Shown: one piece after another, positions 11,775 to 23,533 of the stretch | How the letters are laid out: the number at the start of each line of letters is the position of its first letter | How positions within the stretch are numbered: position 1 is the stretch's first letter | Source: Elmis aenea | Taxonomy: Eukaryota > Arthropoda > Insecta > Coleoptera > Elmidae | Direction of reading: 5' to 3' | Assembly: GCA_947652605.1 (NCBI GenBank) | Contig: OX393576.1 | Location: 55,528,966 to 55,592,965, forward strand | Length of the DNA stretch: 64,000 nt | Notes under the pieces: generated by a model | Told to the model about the DNA's origin: nothing | Seen by the model: the letters and a program-made list of their open reading frames with translations, nothing else | The model's database searches: none | Made by a program: the position numbers and the translations under genes

Positions 11775-13243
11775 GAGCCAAATAAATCACCTGGACCAGA
11801 TGGGATTTCTCTAGAACTGGTAAAACATGACCTACAAAAGTTGTTCATTATGATAACAATTTTGTACGAACGATGTCTCAACGGAGAACAAGTTTAAAAG
11901 GAATGGAAAATATCGTGTATAACCCCCATACATAAAAAGGGCCCCACAAATGATCCTGCAAATCATGGGTGAATAGCAGTGATTAGCACAATAGGTAAAA
12001 TATATTCTTAATTACTGAAAGAGCTAATAGAAAAAGATTTTGAAACTAAAGAAGCAGAAGAATAAGCTGGATTTAGAGCGGGCAGATCTACAGTTAATAA
12101 TTTGTTCACGTTAAAGATTGTATTGAAAAAGAGAGTCCAAAGGTCCAGGGAAACTCACATAGCCCTTATAGATCTTATGAAGGCATACGACAGCGTACTA
12201 ACTTCCATAATGTAAAAGAAGATGCAACAACTGGGTATAGAACCCACACTTATACCAGTCACCATGCAACTGTGTGAAGAAAACTTTGCAAGCATAAAGA
12301 ATGGGGAACTTTTACTGCAGCTTGTAATACAACAAAAGGTCTCAGACAAGGATGCTGTCTGACACTACGTTTAAAAAAAAAATATCTTGACAAAGCTTTT
12401 TCAGGTGGACAAGGAAATATAAAAGTATGGGTCTAATAGTGGGAGACGACACATTTTTTAATTCACACTTCGCCGGCGACCAAGTGGTAATTTCCGAAGA
12501 CGAAGAAGACCTAAGTTACAAAGTGAGGAAATTAAAGGAAGAGTACCTACAATCGGGCAGGATTAATAATAAATATGAACAAATCCGAGTGACAATAGGA
12601 AATAAATATATAAATGACTTACCTTTAGAAACCGAGTACAAAAAAGGAGTGGAAGGATGCAAATATTAGGGAATCATTTTTAAACAAATTGGAAATAACG
12701 ACGAGAAAATCAAAAATTGTGTAAATAAGGGCAGGAATTTAATAAAATCGCTAAATTCGATTTGGGAAAAAAAAATTAGAAAAAAAGAATGTACAAAAGT
12801 TCTGTACAACGTGTAACAATATAGGGCGCAGAAGTGTGAGATTTAAATAATAGAAATAAGAGAAAATTGTTGGCTACTAATATGAACTGTTTAAGGAGAA
12901 GTTGTAGAAAATCAAGATTGGACCGAGTTAAGAATGATACCGTAAGAGAAAACATGAATATCAATATAACTATAGCAGATGTAGTAGAAACGAGACAGTT
13001 AACATGGTTTGGACACACTAAAAGAATGCACGGAAGTAGGTGGCCTAGAAAAATTTTAGAATGGATTCCGCCTGAGAAGAGGAAGAGAGAACGACCAAGT
13101 AGTAGCTGGAGAGTAGATATAGATGAGGCAATGAGAAATAGAGGTTTAGAGGGGGACATAATTATGTTACGACAGAAAGAAATGGAAACTGGGAACGGAG
13201 TGGCGGTAGATTGCCGTAGAAATCCGTCTATACATATATATTA
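11775..13243 (+). pseudogene. Decayed non-LTR retrotransposon (RT and C-terminal tail)
   Basis: Plus-strand LINE remnant in several frames. From 11775 the RT begins with NKSPGPDGISLELVKHD, then TPIHKKGP, TIGKIYS, EKDFETKEAEE, AGFRAGRSTVNNLFTLK and IALIDLMKAYDSV (RT motif A). Stops and frame changes are frequent. The segment at 12427-12669 carries HFAGDQVVISEDEEDL, where the usual FADD/FADDQ catalytic pair has lost one aspartate. The segment at 12867-13160 is the C-terminal region typical of such LINEs (RQLTWFGHTKRMHG, PRKILEWIPPEKRKRERPSS). The 3' end runs into a short TA-rich tail. The 5' part (endonuclease) is absent. Dead copy; clade not resolved. Confidence 0.85.
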
Positions 13244-13259
13244 AAGCTAGATATTCCTC

Positions 13260-13915
13260 TTTTTCAAAAAGTCTGGTTTGACTTAAAGTTTGTTTTATTT
13301 ACAAAGGAATTACCACCTGTTGCATTTAATACCTTAAAAGATGAGGATGTAGTGGGTACACTTTAATAAATATATTATTATATTTTAGAAAGTTATTTGA
13401 AGAAAATTACATCGGCGATATTATTGTCACGTATCAATTAGCAAATGTTTGCGCTTGGTATCACACGGCTGGTAAATGCATGTGTAAATCGCCTATTTGC
13501 ATGTTCGTGCTTTAAAAAATATCACATTTATTCTCTTAATAAAACCCACCTGTTTGGCTAAATGGTTCACATTTTATTGCTTTACGTCATTGCGCCAAGT
13601 CGGGTTAAGATTTCCTTATCTACGAACGAAAAATTCTGTGCTTATATTTGTGAACGCAGGTGTTCCAATTTGCATGGAATTTTACGGCTGTTATTTTTAA
13701 TGTCACAGAATTGATTAAATGGAAAAAGTTGTAAACTTTAAGGAGCTTGTTTATAAAAGAACTTCGTATTAAATGTTTCACGGTTGGTTTAAATTTTATA
13801 TGCAAAAACGTTAAAACGGTGTTATCCTTAACAGGCTCTTTCAGTTGAAGAATAATTTTAAAACCTTCCTGACAGTGTTAAAACGTTATTTACAAACAAC
13901 ATAGTTTTCATGTTG
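13260..13915. other. No recognisable feature
   Basis: AT-rich spacer between the LINE tail and a MITE. Short overlapping frames on both strands (13497-13805) show no domain that I recognise. Confidence 0.4.
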
Positions 13916-13919
13916 TATA

Positions 13920-14089
13920 CAGGGTGTTTCTTAAGTATTTGAGAAATAAAATAAAAACTTAATTTTACCGCTCCCCTTGCAACTCCGAAAGGAGACGTCT
14001 AAGGAAAAAATTTTATATGAAAGAGCCCTTTTAATTTTTGATAAGGAATCACCTCCTGAAGTTTTTTGCGATGCTTAAGAAACACCCTG
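13920..14089 (+). mobile_element. MITE family A, intact copy
   Basis: This 170-bp element has termini TATACAGGGTGTTTCTTAA and TTAAGAAACACCCTGTATA and is flanked by TA on both sides. It is the only copy of the three in this window with both ends. The interior is non-coding and matches 207-367 (inverted) and 39299-39466 (same orientation). Confidence 0.85.
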
Positions 14090-14241
14090 TATAAAAACTT
14101 TTTTTATAGAGGCCATGTTGTATTTTTACGTGTTTAGGTAGCATTTGCTTTTATGATTGTTTAATATTTTAGAGGGCAATCAAATATTGTTATTTTTAAT
14201 AAACAAACGCATCTCATCAAAAAGTCTTTAAGACTGTAAAG

Positions 14242-16571
14242 CAGCGTTTCCCAATTTATTTTAACCATCAAAGCCTTTTATAGTTTTTTGAACAATACGG
14301 AGTCCTATTAGATTTTTACATGCCTAGTAAAGTTCATGCTTTATAAAGCTTAATAATGGTAACCACGGAAAAATATTTTGTTTGTTTCTGATCGGAAAGA
14401 ACCCAGGATTATAATATGTTCGTGCTTTTTGATCCCACCAAAAAAATTTCGTTTTCGTGAACCAAAATGAAATACCGGTTCATACCGATTAAAACTATAT
14501 TAACATTTATACGAAAGAACCTTAATTATACGAATATTCGATTATTCAGATTATAAATCGACGGTGGAAAGCAATTTTGCTGTAAACGCCAAAACTACAA
14601 CTTTGCAGGAGAGGTAAAAAACAATTTAAGTTTTGGAAAAATAATTCCTGTCCTTTAAATAATGATTTTATCCAAAAAAGTTTCAAGGAATGTAGGAGTC
14701 AAATAATTAAATGAATTTTATTAACACAATAAAAATCGTGAATAACTATAAATTAATGGCGTTTTGGCGCTTACAGCAAAACACGCGTTGAAAATGCTGC
14801 TCCATTGAAATGTCGTAAACGCCATGTCACAATGTTTGGAATTAAATTAGGGTAGTAATAATGGCCTTCTAAAGGTAGTACAGACAAAAAATGTAAATAA
14901 ACGTATGTTTGGTGGGTTGTAAATGCAACTACATAAACTTTTATATGTCATTTGTTTTGTCGTATACACAGAAGTGTATGTATGTAATAAGTTGTTTGAA
15001 GTATCTACATGGGAATTAAATAATTTACCAATGCTATAATTATAATGCCCACAAAAACCACGTTTAAATAAATGATTATAATTTTTAAAGGCATTCAAAG
15101 AACAAAAAGAAACTAATAACAAATAATTATTTTGTAAACTTTGAAGAGTCATAAAAAAAACAAATAAATAAGATACTCTATTAAACAAAAACTAGTACAA
15201 ATGCATCAGTTGTAACTTCTTTAGGTGGGTAATATAAAACTAAACCATTTTAAAGCTTCTATTTGCAATCATCTCCTTCTTGCCTTCCTTTTAATAACTA
15301 TCTTCTTCGTCTGTATCGTTTAAACAATCAGGTATTGTTGAATTGGTTTTTAAATTAATATACTAATGTGCATCATTTTTTGGTATTATATTTTTTCCAC
15401 AAGATTTTTTAGGTCTTTATATTTTGCCTGTGCAATAGGAATTGTTTGATTATACAAATTAAAGTTGGGTTGAGCACCTTCTAAATCGTTTATTGTGTAG
15501 ATAGATGTGACAAACACAATTACTTAACACATACGGTCATGTCTATTGCACGTTGCATACGCAAATAACCATTATGACGTATAACAACCCCAAAACAATA
15601 TATCTTTAATAATTCGAATTGTATTAACGTTATAAATACAGTATAACTAGATCTAGGCAAATGCTTTAAAAACAATATGTTCTTTAATTGCATCCGTATA
15701 AATCGCTGTTACAAACCAAATATTCTAAAAAGATAACCTAATGTAGGTATGTGGTAAACGGCATGACTTAAAATACTTGGGCGGCATAAATGCTGTATAC
15801 GCCACATTTTAAATTAAGTAGTTGCTGTAAACGAAATCTCTTTTAAAGTGAGGACAGCATGATTGCTTTATACGCCAACATTAGAAAAAAGAGCGATTTT
15901 TATGGCTGTACCGCATAATTTCTTTAAATTTGAATAAAATAACAGTACTTTTGAATTAGTGTTCAGTGTTTATTTTTCGTCGTATATTTTTAAAAAATAA
16001 ACCTTCCGACGCAGAAAAAAAAACTAAGAAATACGATGTAATAAATTTTTTTTGCATGGTTTGGCGTTTACAGCAACATTGCTTTCTCCGACGAAATACT
16101 TTATATGGAATAATAATATGTAAATTTACTGTGATCTTTAAATAAAAACAAATTTGGTGTGGATATTTTATATTTTTGGCAATCCAGTAGTAGAAGTAAA
16201 ATGTTTGTGATGGTTTTTAAAGTCCATTTATATTCTTGTTTTTGTTTCTTAGAGATCTTTGGGCATTCGCTAAATTATAAACGGCAATATGATGGGAGTT
16301 GATCCTCATGGACAGCACTTTTTAGACTGGCGAACCGCCATTTTGAATTTACCAAATTGTTAAACATAATTTACAATATAATTAAATAAAATGTGTGCAT
16401 ATTATTTCTGGCAACTTCGCGCCCACTAGGTTTAAAAAAACAACTTGATTTGTTTAATGTGTGATGGTAACTGACTTCATAAAACTGTAAATAAGGAAAT
16501 TGATTTACTATTTGTTAGTATTAAACTATCAAGTAGCCCCGTGCTTCCGGGGAACACGATTTGGGAAACAC
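14242..16571. mobile_element. hAT remnant split by a later insertion
   Basis: The left end CAGCGTTTCCCAATTT and the right end GATTTGGGAAACACAG are imperfect inverted repeats of hAT type. The GGCTTCCGGGG-like sequence just inside the right end fits a hAT 3' end. Flanking octamers CTGTAAAG and CTGTATTC share their first five bases, compatible with a decayed TSD. Removing the nested element at 14558-16094 leaves about 0.8 kb. Inside the left part, 14440-14490 (TTTCGTTTTCGTGAACC) resembles the hAT element at 43536-44103. Confidence 0.5.
14558..16094 (+). mobile_element. 1.54-kb terminal-inverted-repeat element, copy 1
   Basis: Ends are TCGACGGTGGAAAGCAATTT and an inverted GCTTTCTCCGACGA, with the next ~20 bp (GCTGTAAACGCCAAA) also inverted. 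The same 1.54 kb, nearly identical, lies in opposite orientation at 55957-57491. The motif GCTGTAAACGCCA, forward or reverse and with variants, recurs at least eight times inside (for example 14579, 14760, 14806, 15791, 15825, 15862, 16065), like multiple transposase-binding sites. The longest frame, 14847-15188 minus, is interrupted in the other copy and shows no domain. The superfamily and TSD are unclear. It lies within a hAT remnant. Confidence 0.85.
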
Positions 16572-17117
16572 AGCTGTATTCATTTTCCAAACTTTGTGCA
16601 CTAATTATCATTAAAAAGATAGACAATAACGCCCATACTTATTTGCACACCCATTACATTTTATTTAAAAGAAAACCGTACATTTGATAAATCGATGTGC
16701 CTGCGCGCGCGTGTTCGTATGGCGAAAATATTGTTTAAGTTAGGTTTGTCAATAGCGCTTTGTGTCCTGCAGTGATTTAAACTACGAGCTTAAATGCTTT
16801 TTTAACATTACAAATATGTATCGATCGAATGATAGCGACCACGCAACAAACAAAAATCGGGATATTAGCTGTCATGTGTTTGAACTGAATAAGCGAATGA
16901 GTTATATCACAGGAACTTCTGTTAATAACTTTAATTAAATACCGCTTTGTATATGGTGGCTGTTGTTTTCATCGCATTAATATGTGCAAAACAGCCATAT
17001 GAATATTGCGTAACATAGTCAAATTTAATGATAAATAACCTTGTGGTTACATGCATGGTAATCTCTACAACAGTTTAATTTTGCACCCGCAATTAAGACT
17101 AACCTTTTCAGATAAAA
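16572..17117. other. No recognisable feature
   Basis: Mixed-composition spacer with no repeat partner or coding similarity that I can identify in this window. Confidence 0.4.
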
Positions 17118-17123
17118 ATATTA

Positions 17124-17420
17124 TGCTATCGTTGACGATACTGCTGTATTGGCGGAGGGTAACACTTGAAAAAAACGTCTAGAAAGGAGCAAGCGACGGA
17201 ATAATATTATGCGCCGAAAAATGGAGAATAATCGTTAATGAAAACTGGTCTAACCATGTCGATTTTATCAATAAATAGTACAAGACAACCAAAAACTATT
17301 TAATAACCAAGTAATTCTATATAATAATAAAAAAACAGCAAAGTATTTATGAATGAACCTGCATGTCAAACTGAGATGAAAAGAGCACACACTATAAAGA
17401 ACTCAACATAATAGTATATT
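17124..17420 (+). pseudogene. Jockey-type LINE RT fragment
   Basis: The plus strand reads AIVDDTAVLAEGN, matching the RT catalytic box (YADDTA-like, both aspartates kept). It then reads KWRIIVNENWSNHVDFINK and, after stops and a frame change, MNLHVKLR followed by KEHT. The order matches the jockey-like LINE at 48.7-52.1 kb (FANDAAILAV, WSIKLNETKSVHVNFTNK, GITLYAKLRWKAHV). Short orphan fragment with several stops. Confidence 0.75.
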
Positions 17421-17430
17421 TTACAACAAT

Positions 17431-17547
17431 AGATGAAAGTCCAGTTTTTTTTCGTGAGTTAAGATTTGTTCACCAGCCGCAAAGCGGCGAGTGAGAAAAT
17501 CTCACGAACGAAAAAAATTGATTTCATCTCGAATCGCAAATACTAAA
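17431..17547. repeat. Short repeat AGATGAAAGTCCAGTTTTTT
   Basis: The first ~30 bp (AGATGAAAGTCCAGTTTTTT then TCGTGAG) recur at 25051-25080, adjacent to another TE-rich block. The rest is unassigned. Possibly the terminus of an unrecognised repeat. Confidence 0.4.
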
Positions 17548-18093
17548 AAGTAAAAAAGTGGATTTTTGTTTTTTGCCCGTAACTTTTTCATTTGATGTCA
17601 AATTTCATTTTTGTAAAAACATTTTTATGGCCACTTTTTGCAAGGAATCAAATTCCCCAATTATATTTTCCGTGTGACGTTTCGTTTTTTTAAAACCATC
17701 ATCAGGTCAATTTTTTCTTATGGACGCTATATCTGATTTTAATGCCAATTTGTAGAGTATTTTATTCTGAATTCGACAATGTATAACAGTTGGCACTTTT
17801 TTGAAACAATTGTTGTTAAAAATGGCAAAAACAAATATTTTATTTAAAACAAATCCTAATCGCCATGGTAAATAATTGTCTTTGTCCCTTTTTCCTTGGA
17901 AACAGGTAAGTAAACCGCATAAAATTACTAATTAAAAAAATAGGTACTAATGAATATTTTAGGAATGCATTAACATTGTTCACTTATTAACAAATATTTT
18001 TAGAATATTTTCTTCGGTCAAGTAATAAATTTCTCTAAAATGCGTATTTAATTCTTATTTGGCATACAATTATTTGTAACTAAAAATAACGAA

Positions 18094-18163
18094 TTATGCC
18101 TTTTATCTGCGGTAATGACTTCTAATAATTATGCCTTTTATCTGCGTTAATGACTTCTAATAA
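18094..18163 (+). repeat. 35-bp tandem duplication
   Basis: TTATGCCTTTTATCTGCG and the following bases to AATAA occur twice with one substitution, inside the loop of fold-back E. Confidence 0.8.
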
Positions 18164-18625
18164 GCAAAAAGCGTAAACAGATTTCTAGACGTTTTTTGTA
18201 AACTATGACTACATATTATTTGATTACGAACATTTTGTTACAAATAATTGCATGTCAAATAAGGGATTAAATACACATTTTCGAGACATTTATTACTTAA
18301 CCGAAGAAAATATTCTAAAAATATTTGCTAATAAGTGAACAATGTTAATGCATTCCTAAGATATTTATTAATACCGATTTTTTTAATTAAATCCCATTAA
18401 TAGTAATTTTATACGGTTTACTTACCTTCTTCCAAGGAAAAAGGGACAAAGACAATTATTTATCATGCCGATTAGAATTTGTTTTAAATAAAATATTTGT
18501 TTTTGCCATTTTTAACAACAATTGTTTCAAAAAAGTGCCAACTGTTATACATTGTCAAATTCAGAATAAAATACTCTACAAATTGGCATTAAAATCAGAT
18601 ATAGCGTCCATAAGAAAAAATTGAC

Positions 18626-18660
18626 CTGATGATGGTTTTAAAAAAACGAAACGTCACACG
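18626..18660 (+). ncRNA. Hammerhead-like motif in fold-back E
   Basis: CTGATGA (18626-18632), an AT-rich hairpin (GGTTTT/AAAAAC) and GAAACGTC follow the order of a hammerhead ribozyme core. Stem I is not supported and stem III is weak, so activity is doubtful. The copy at 31991-32022 has the fuller CTGATGAG...CGAAAC core. A mirror copy lies at 17674-17707 on the minus strand. Confidence 0.25.
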
Positions 18661-19011
18661 GAAAATATAATTGGGGAATTTGATTCCTTGTAAAAAGTGG
18701 CCATGAAAATGTTTTCACAAAAACGAAATTTGACATCAAATGAAAAAGTTACGGGCAAAAAACAAAAATCCACGTTTTTACTTTTTCCCCTATATCTCAA
18801 AAACTAGAAAAGCTAGATAAGTTCTGTTTGCGTCAAATTTTCAAGCACCTGAATATACAACTTTGCCCCAATTTAACCGAAGTCGTAACTGTTACCGTTT
18901 ACAAGATCCCCATAGTGGCCCGCGAAAAACGAGAACCCTGTATAGTCGCCACTAGAGACGAAAGTGAAACTTTCATGTAGAGTAGGCAGTGAGAAAATGA
19001 CAACTTTCATA

Positions 19012-19145
19012 AATAGGGTAGACCAAATTCGAATGTTTTACGGGGTATCTCGGTTACCGCAATAGATAGCGAAAATCGGATTTCGGTCTCTTGGGCTATT
19101 TTATCAAGAAAATAACACCTATGCAATCAGATTTTTTCTATCGGA
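19012..19145 (-). repeat. Partial copy of family I repeat
   Basis: TAGACCAAATTCGAATGTTT, GGTATCTCGGTTACCG and TCTCTTGGGCTATTTT are the reverse complement, with changes, of 29800-29936. Only the terminal ~130 bp are present; the TACAGGGTG tip has decayed to ATAGGGTAG. Confidence 0.65.
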
Positions 19146-19199
19146 TTCCATTTTGGCACTATAGACGAAAATTGAAATTTCATAATTTTTAAAATTTTG

Positions 19200-19440
19200 C
19201 TATAACTTCTTTATTTATTATTATTTATGTTTTTTATACAGTTTTATCATTAACAAAATAATAAAAACAATCACATTTACAAATAAAATTTGTGGTATGC
19301 TTGTATGCGGCGAAAAATTGTGGCGGCGAGGAATTGTGGCGGTGAAGAATTGTGTACACGAAAAATTGTGGAGGCGAAGAATTGTGGGTGAAGAATTGTG
19401 AGCGAAGAATTGTGGGCGAAGAATGTTCCTAGACCCGGCC
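19200..19440 (-). mobile_element. TE end with GAAGAATTGTGGCG tandem array
   Basis: About eight degenerate units of GCGAAGAATTGTGG, 12-16 bp apart, occupy 19303-19433. They are preceded by a segment (AACAATCACATTTACAAATA...) that is the reverse complement of 38257-38310. There the same array (CACAATTCTTCGCCGC) stands at the opposite side. The two are like ends of two element copies. The element's other end is not identified. Confidence 0.65.
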
Positions 19441-19529
19441 GCGTTACCATGTGCAATTCTTCTCCATATATATTTTTCATTGCGACCGTCATCTGATAGT
19501 TTTACAACGTGTACTTAACTTGTGATTTT

Positions 19530-19894
19530 AATATTCTGTGTCCATCAGTTCTAAATTTTGTCCCGTTACTGCAACCACTAGATATTTAGCTTTAGATGTA
19601 TTCATCTTCAGTTTTACCCGTAATAGTCTTTACTAATTGCCTAGCATCTATCTCATCTTCCGCCAAGATAACTTGGTAATCAGCAAAATGCATGCCATTT
19701 ATCTTTTTTCTCCAATGGATAAACCCATATGTTTGCACTTTCTCTTTTAATTTTCTAGGAGTCATTCGCTACATAGATTTTAAGCAATGTAGGTGCGATA
19801 CAGCAGCCTGGCCTTAATCCTTTTGTGACTTTTATCATATGCGATACTTTTTGTCCTGTTTTTACAGAACTTGTCATGGAAATACTTCTTTCAG
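19530..19894 (-). pseudogene. LINE RT fragment
   Basis: Minus-strand translation reads ERSISMTSSVKTGQKVSH, VTKGLRPGCCIAPTLLKIYV and, after a frame break, GMHFADYQVILAEDEIDARQ. This is the RT segment KGLRQGC...FADDQVILAEDE, with the second catalytic aspartate replaced by Tyr. The wording resembles the LINE at 11775-13243, so both may be one clade. Inactive. Confidence 0.8.
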
Positions 19895-19899
19895 TGTGA

Positions 19900-20780
19900 A
19901 ATAACGAAGAACTTGCACACTTTATTGCCAAAAGTCGGAGTTTTTTTTATAACAAGTACAAGCTCTATAAAGGAATTTGAATGTAGCGAATCTTTGATAA
20001 CGATAATGTTGTAGTTGTTTTTAATACGCTATTTATGCAGATTTGTAGAAACTTTATCCAGAGTTGAATTAAAAAATGTAATATATAGGAAAAATTAGGT
20101 AATCCATAAAAATGTAATACTTGTTCAACCCTAATTACTTTTAATTTTTTACAAATGTATGACTGTGCAAGACAAGCAGAAAGATCGTTTGGTATATTTC
20201 GTTATTTATTTTCTCTATAATTCCAGAGTTGAAAACTAGTTTTAAATCTTAAAACTAGAAAATTTGAGCTCTAGTAAATGCATAGAAATTGACCGATTTC
20301 ATTTGAAACAAGTATTTGTTTTCAATTCTATCTAGTTTGTTCAGTGACAGGGTGAAACGTGTTTCAATTAAATTTTAGCAGCTTAAATTTAGCTGCAAAC
20401 AATTTAGAGTGTTTTCGTTGTGTCAATAATTTGTTTTAAAAACATTTTTAGTCTTATAAAACACGTTGTTTGTTAGTAGAGACAACATTTTATGGGAAAA
20501 TTAAGGAAATCGCCAGCCTTATTTGTATAATGTAACGAGCAGCGACATCAGACTAAAATAGCTTATATTTAAAGTTTTTGCAAACTCATTTTAAAAATTT
20601 ATTTACATCTTTAGCCAAAATTAAGTTAATAAATTGTTTTTTTATTCATGACGTAGTGGCGTTTTTATTTGAGTTTTAAAATTTTGTTTCAAGAAACTGA
20701 TGAAAGTCAACCCAAATTTTTTATTTATACGATGTATTATACATATATTTTACTGCATAATTTATAATCAGTAAAGATAA
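19900..20780. other. No recognisable feature
   Basis: AT-rich spacer. No gene, tandem repeat or palindrome stands out. Confidence 0.4.
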
Positions 20781-20783
20781 ATA

Positions 20784-21940
20784 CAGGGTGTTCCACTAGA
20801 AGCAATATTAATTGATTCTGACTTAAAATTTCGTTCTGTGAGAAATGTGATCGGATCATAACATATGCTGGAAGTGGCCTCCAAGCCTCCATTCGCGCCC
20901 GAACAATACTGAACCCGGCGCTTTATATTTTGGAATGTGTCTGCTAGTAGGTACGTCCGCTGTTACTGACCGAATTGCTGTGTTGATGTTTGCTTTTAAG
21001 GCGTCGATGGTTCGTAGTTTGTTTGCGTATACTCTCTCCTTCAGAAATCCCGGTGAATAATAATCGGACGACGTTAGATCAGTCGACCGCGGTGGTCAAA
21101 ATCCTTTTGAAATCACGCGGTCGCCGAAAAAGTACTGGATTTCAGCCATGCTGATGTTTGATGTGTGCACTGTCGCTCCATCTTGCTGGACACAGCCAAT
21201 GGATGATTTCCTGTCGCCTAATTGATTTACAATGGTGTTGAAGCAGGCTTGCCAGATTTTAAATTAGGTCTCGCGGGACAAAAATGAAAAAAAGTACGGC
21301 GATTTTCTCAATTTTTTTTTTCACAATTAACAATTTTGACATATCATTTTTTATTTCTAAACCTAATTTTGGCCATTTAAAAATGTATCTAATAAAGAAA
21401 ACAACAAAAATAATTAAGTAAAATTTTTATTTATAGGTACTATTTAACCTAACAATTATTCAATATTTATCATTTCATTTCATTTCATTAAGAATGACTA
21501 ATCCTTGATTTTTTTTTTTTATTGGAATTCCGAACAATTTATTCCGAAATTCTGTTTTATCAACAACCGGGCACGCACACTTTGAACGTTTGAACACCGA
21601 GTGATTTACGCAGACCCTAAAAATTCCCGAGCGGCTCGAGGATTCTCGTGACCATTAGCGTGCAACTCACCCGCCAATGCCCGAAATTCATCCATATTAG
21701 GAAAGAAATGCGTTTCATAACAGCATCCATCACCTTGTATGGCATTATTTTATTATTTTACAGTCAAACTCTGTGAATTTTTAACCTACGGGACGCGGGA
21801 CAAATCACTCTTGTGCGGGACTGTCACGCACATTGCGGGACGGCATCCCAGGAAGATGATACTATATATCATGATTATCATGTTTGAAGTCTATTGCTCG
21901 TTCGTAAATGACTTTTTTTTATCATATTGCAGGAAATAGA
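20784..21940 (-). mobile_element. Mariner-like element remnant with inserted sequence
   Basis: TACAGGGTGTTCCA at 20782-20795 marks one end. The transposase fragment below lies just inside. At about 21243 the coding sequence is broken by CAGGCTTGCCAGATTTT followed by TCTCGCGGGAC, a hAT-like tip, with further GCGGGAC motifs at 21787-21843. This suggests a ~0.6-kb secondary insertion. A minus-strand peptide at about 21600-21720 (MDEFRALAGELHANGHENPR) may be part of the transposase N-terminal DNA-binding region, but this is uncertain. The far terminus was not found. Confidence 0.5.
20856..21253 (-). pseudogene. Mariner/Tc1-like transposase, catalytic C-terminus
   Basis: One continuous minus-strand frame of about 130 codons. 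It begins near 21253 with FNTIVNQLGDRKSSIGCVQQ, then QQDGATVHTSNISMAEIQYF and GDRVISKGF. A single in-frame TGA stands where the family has Trp, then PPRSTDLTSSDYYSPGFLKE and RVYANKLRTIDALKANINTA. It closes with REWRLGGHFQHML and a TGA stop at 20856-20858. QQDGA and the SSDYY aspartate correspond to the second and third catalytic positions of the DDE/D group. The single nonsense codon and the mutated PDLTP box indicate a young but dead copy. The remainder of the protein is lost or displaced by the insertion at 21243. Confidence 0.8.
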
Positions 21941-22031
21941 GTGATGTTTACTCTGTATGGATTGTGATAAATTCCTTTTTGTTTATATACACAATCGGCA
22001 AGGGATGTGGAAATTATGAATAAAGCTTATA

Positions 22032-23531
22032 CAGGGTGTCCCAGATTACATTTCCAGCAGGGGGATCTCGCTTATTATGAGAGATACAGGTTTGTTTAAA
22101 TTAGATAAATTATTCCTTAGTATGAGAGGAGCTACAATCAATTTTTAAAAGTACAAAATTCGTCGTGCTTCAGCTGTTATAGCAAAAAATATGAAAATGT
22201 CGAATTTCTTTTTTCTTTCATAACTTTTTTGTCTTAATCGTTAGAGCAATTTTATTTGTACTTTCTGAGGATACTTTTTAATGGAGAATGTAACTGTCAT
22301 TTTAGATTTTTTTACACCTACCATTTTCGAGATATTACCCCTAATTCCATTTTTTCTTATGGGCCGCGAAGTTGGCTATGAAATAGTTGAATGTGCTTTT
22401 TTTTCTCGTTTAAATGAGATATTACTTGCTATACCTAAATTTTAAAAAGAAGTCACAAAATGAATAAAAATCGTATTTTACCCATCACTTATCAAGCTAT
22501 CTATGAAAATAAAAACAAAAAACAACTAATTAAATGTCAAATGACAGTTACCATTTATTAGAATGTATAGTATTGTAGTGTAATTCGATGGTTTTTGTAG
22601 CAAATTTGTTTTCATATAATTATGGGTACATTTACAACTAATTAAAAATGTCTTATCTTGAAATGCTAAATTCTTTACAACAGAAACTGTGCAAAATAGA
22701 TATTTGTAATTCTTTATGGATTTGTTTTGGATTTTTGGTTGGTTTTTCGAAGAAACCATATTCTTTTAAATTTATTTCCAAATTCTGTAATTACACACTC
22801 TTCGTTGCCTTTTCTCAAGATATAGCTCAAGTATATTTGCTCAGCTTCCACACAGTTTTAATGGTAAAGAATGTAGCATCTCAACATGTCAAATTTTTCG
22901 CTATTTTTAAATGAAGCCATCATTATAACAACTACTACAAAGACTATCGAATTACACAACAAATTATTGTATTAATGAAATTCTAATAAATGATACCGCA
23001 GACAAATAGTAACTGTCATTTGGCATTTAATTAGTTGTTTTTTGTTTTTATTTTCATAGATAGCTTGATAAGTCATGAGTAAAATACGATTTTTTTTTAT
23101 TTTGTGACTTATTTATAAAAATAGGTATAGCAAGTAATATCTCATTTAAACGAGAAAAAAAAAGCACATTCAACTATTTCATAGCCAACTTCGCGGCCCA
23201 TAAGAAAAAATGGAATTAGGGGTAATATCTGGAAAATGGTAGGTGTTAAAAAAAAAATCTAAAGTGACAGTTACATTCTCCATTAAAAAGTACCTTCAGA
23301 AAGTACAAATAAAATTGCTCTAACGATTAAACAAAAAAGTTATGAAAGAAAAAAGAAATTCGACATTTTCATATTTTTTGCTATAACATCTGAAGCACGA
23401 CGAATTTTGTACTTTTAAAAATTGATTGTGGCTCCTTTCATACCAAGTAATAATTCATCTAATTTAAACAAACCTGTATCTCTTATAATAAGCGAGATCT
23501 CCATGCTGGAAATGTAATCTGGGACACCCTG
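22032..23531. mobile_element. Fold-back element family G (TACAGGGTGTCCCAGATT)
   Basis: Exactly 1.5 kb between TA dinucleotides. The left end TATACAGGGTGTCCCAGATT mirrors the right end AATCTGGGACACCCTGTATA. Arms match nearly to the centre (about 22790), with mismatches and small indels. The open frames at 22526-22914 are mirrored arm sequence, not a gene. No transposase trace. Confidence 0.85.
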
Positions 23532-23533
23532 TA

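Larger units (their letters stand above)
17548..18940. mobile_element. Fold-back element family E (TATACAGGGTTCTCG end)
   Basis: A 1.39-kb palindrome centred near 18120. The right end reads CGAGAACCCTGTATA. The left arm starts at AAAAGTGGATTTTTG and lacks the last ~150 bp found on the right. Arms contain CTGATGATGG...GAAACGTCACACGG, mirrored at 17674-17707 and 18626-18655, which resembles a hammerhead-ribozyme core. Near the centre a 35-bp unit is duplicated in tandem (18094-18163). A half copy lies at 31834-32303. No coding capacity. Confidence 0.8.

Noticed and set aside
14847..15188. 113-codon frame inside the 1.54-kb element
   Set aside because: The second copy has a stop and indels in the same frame, and no domain is recognisable.
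19303..19433. CRISPR-like array (short repeats with spacers)
   Set aside because: Units are contiguous and degenerate, in an insect-type genome; this is a transposon terminus array, as the mirrored copy at 38168 shows.
22526..22914. Overlapping frames of 77 and 88 codons on both strands
   Set aside because: They lie in mirrored arms of a fold-back and have no similarity to known proteins.
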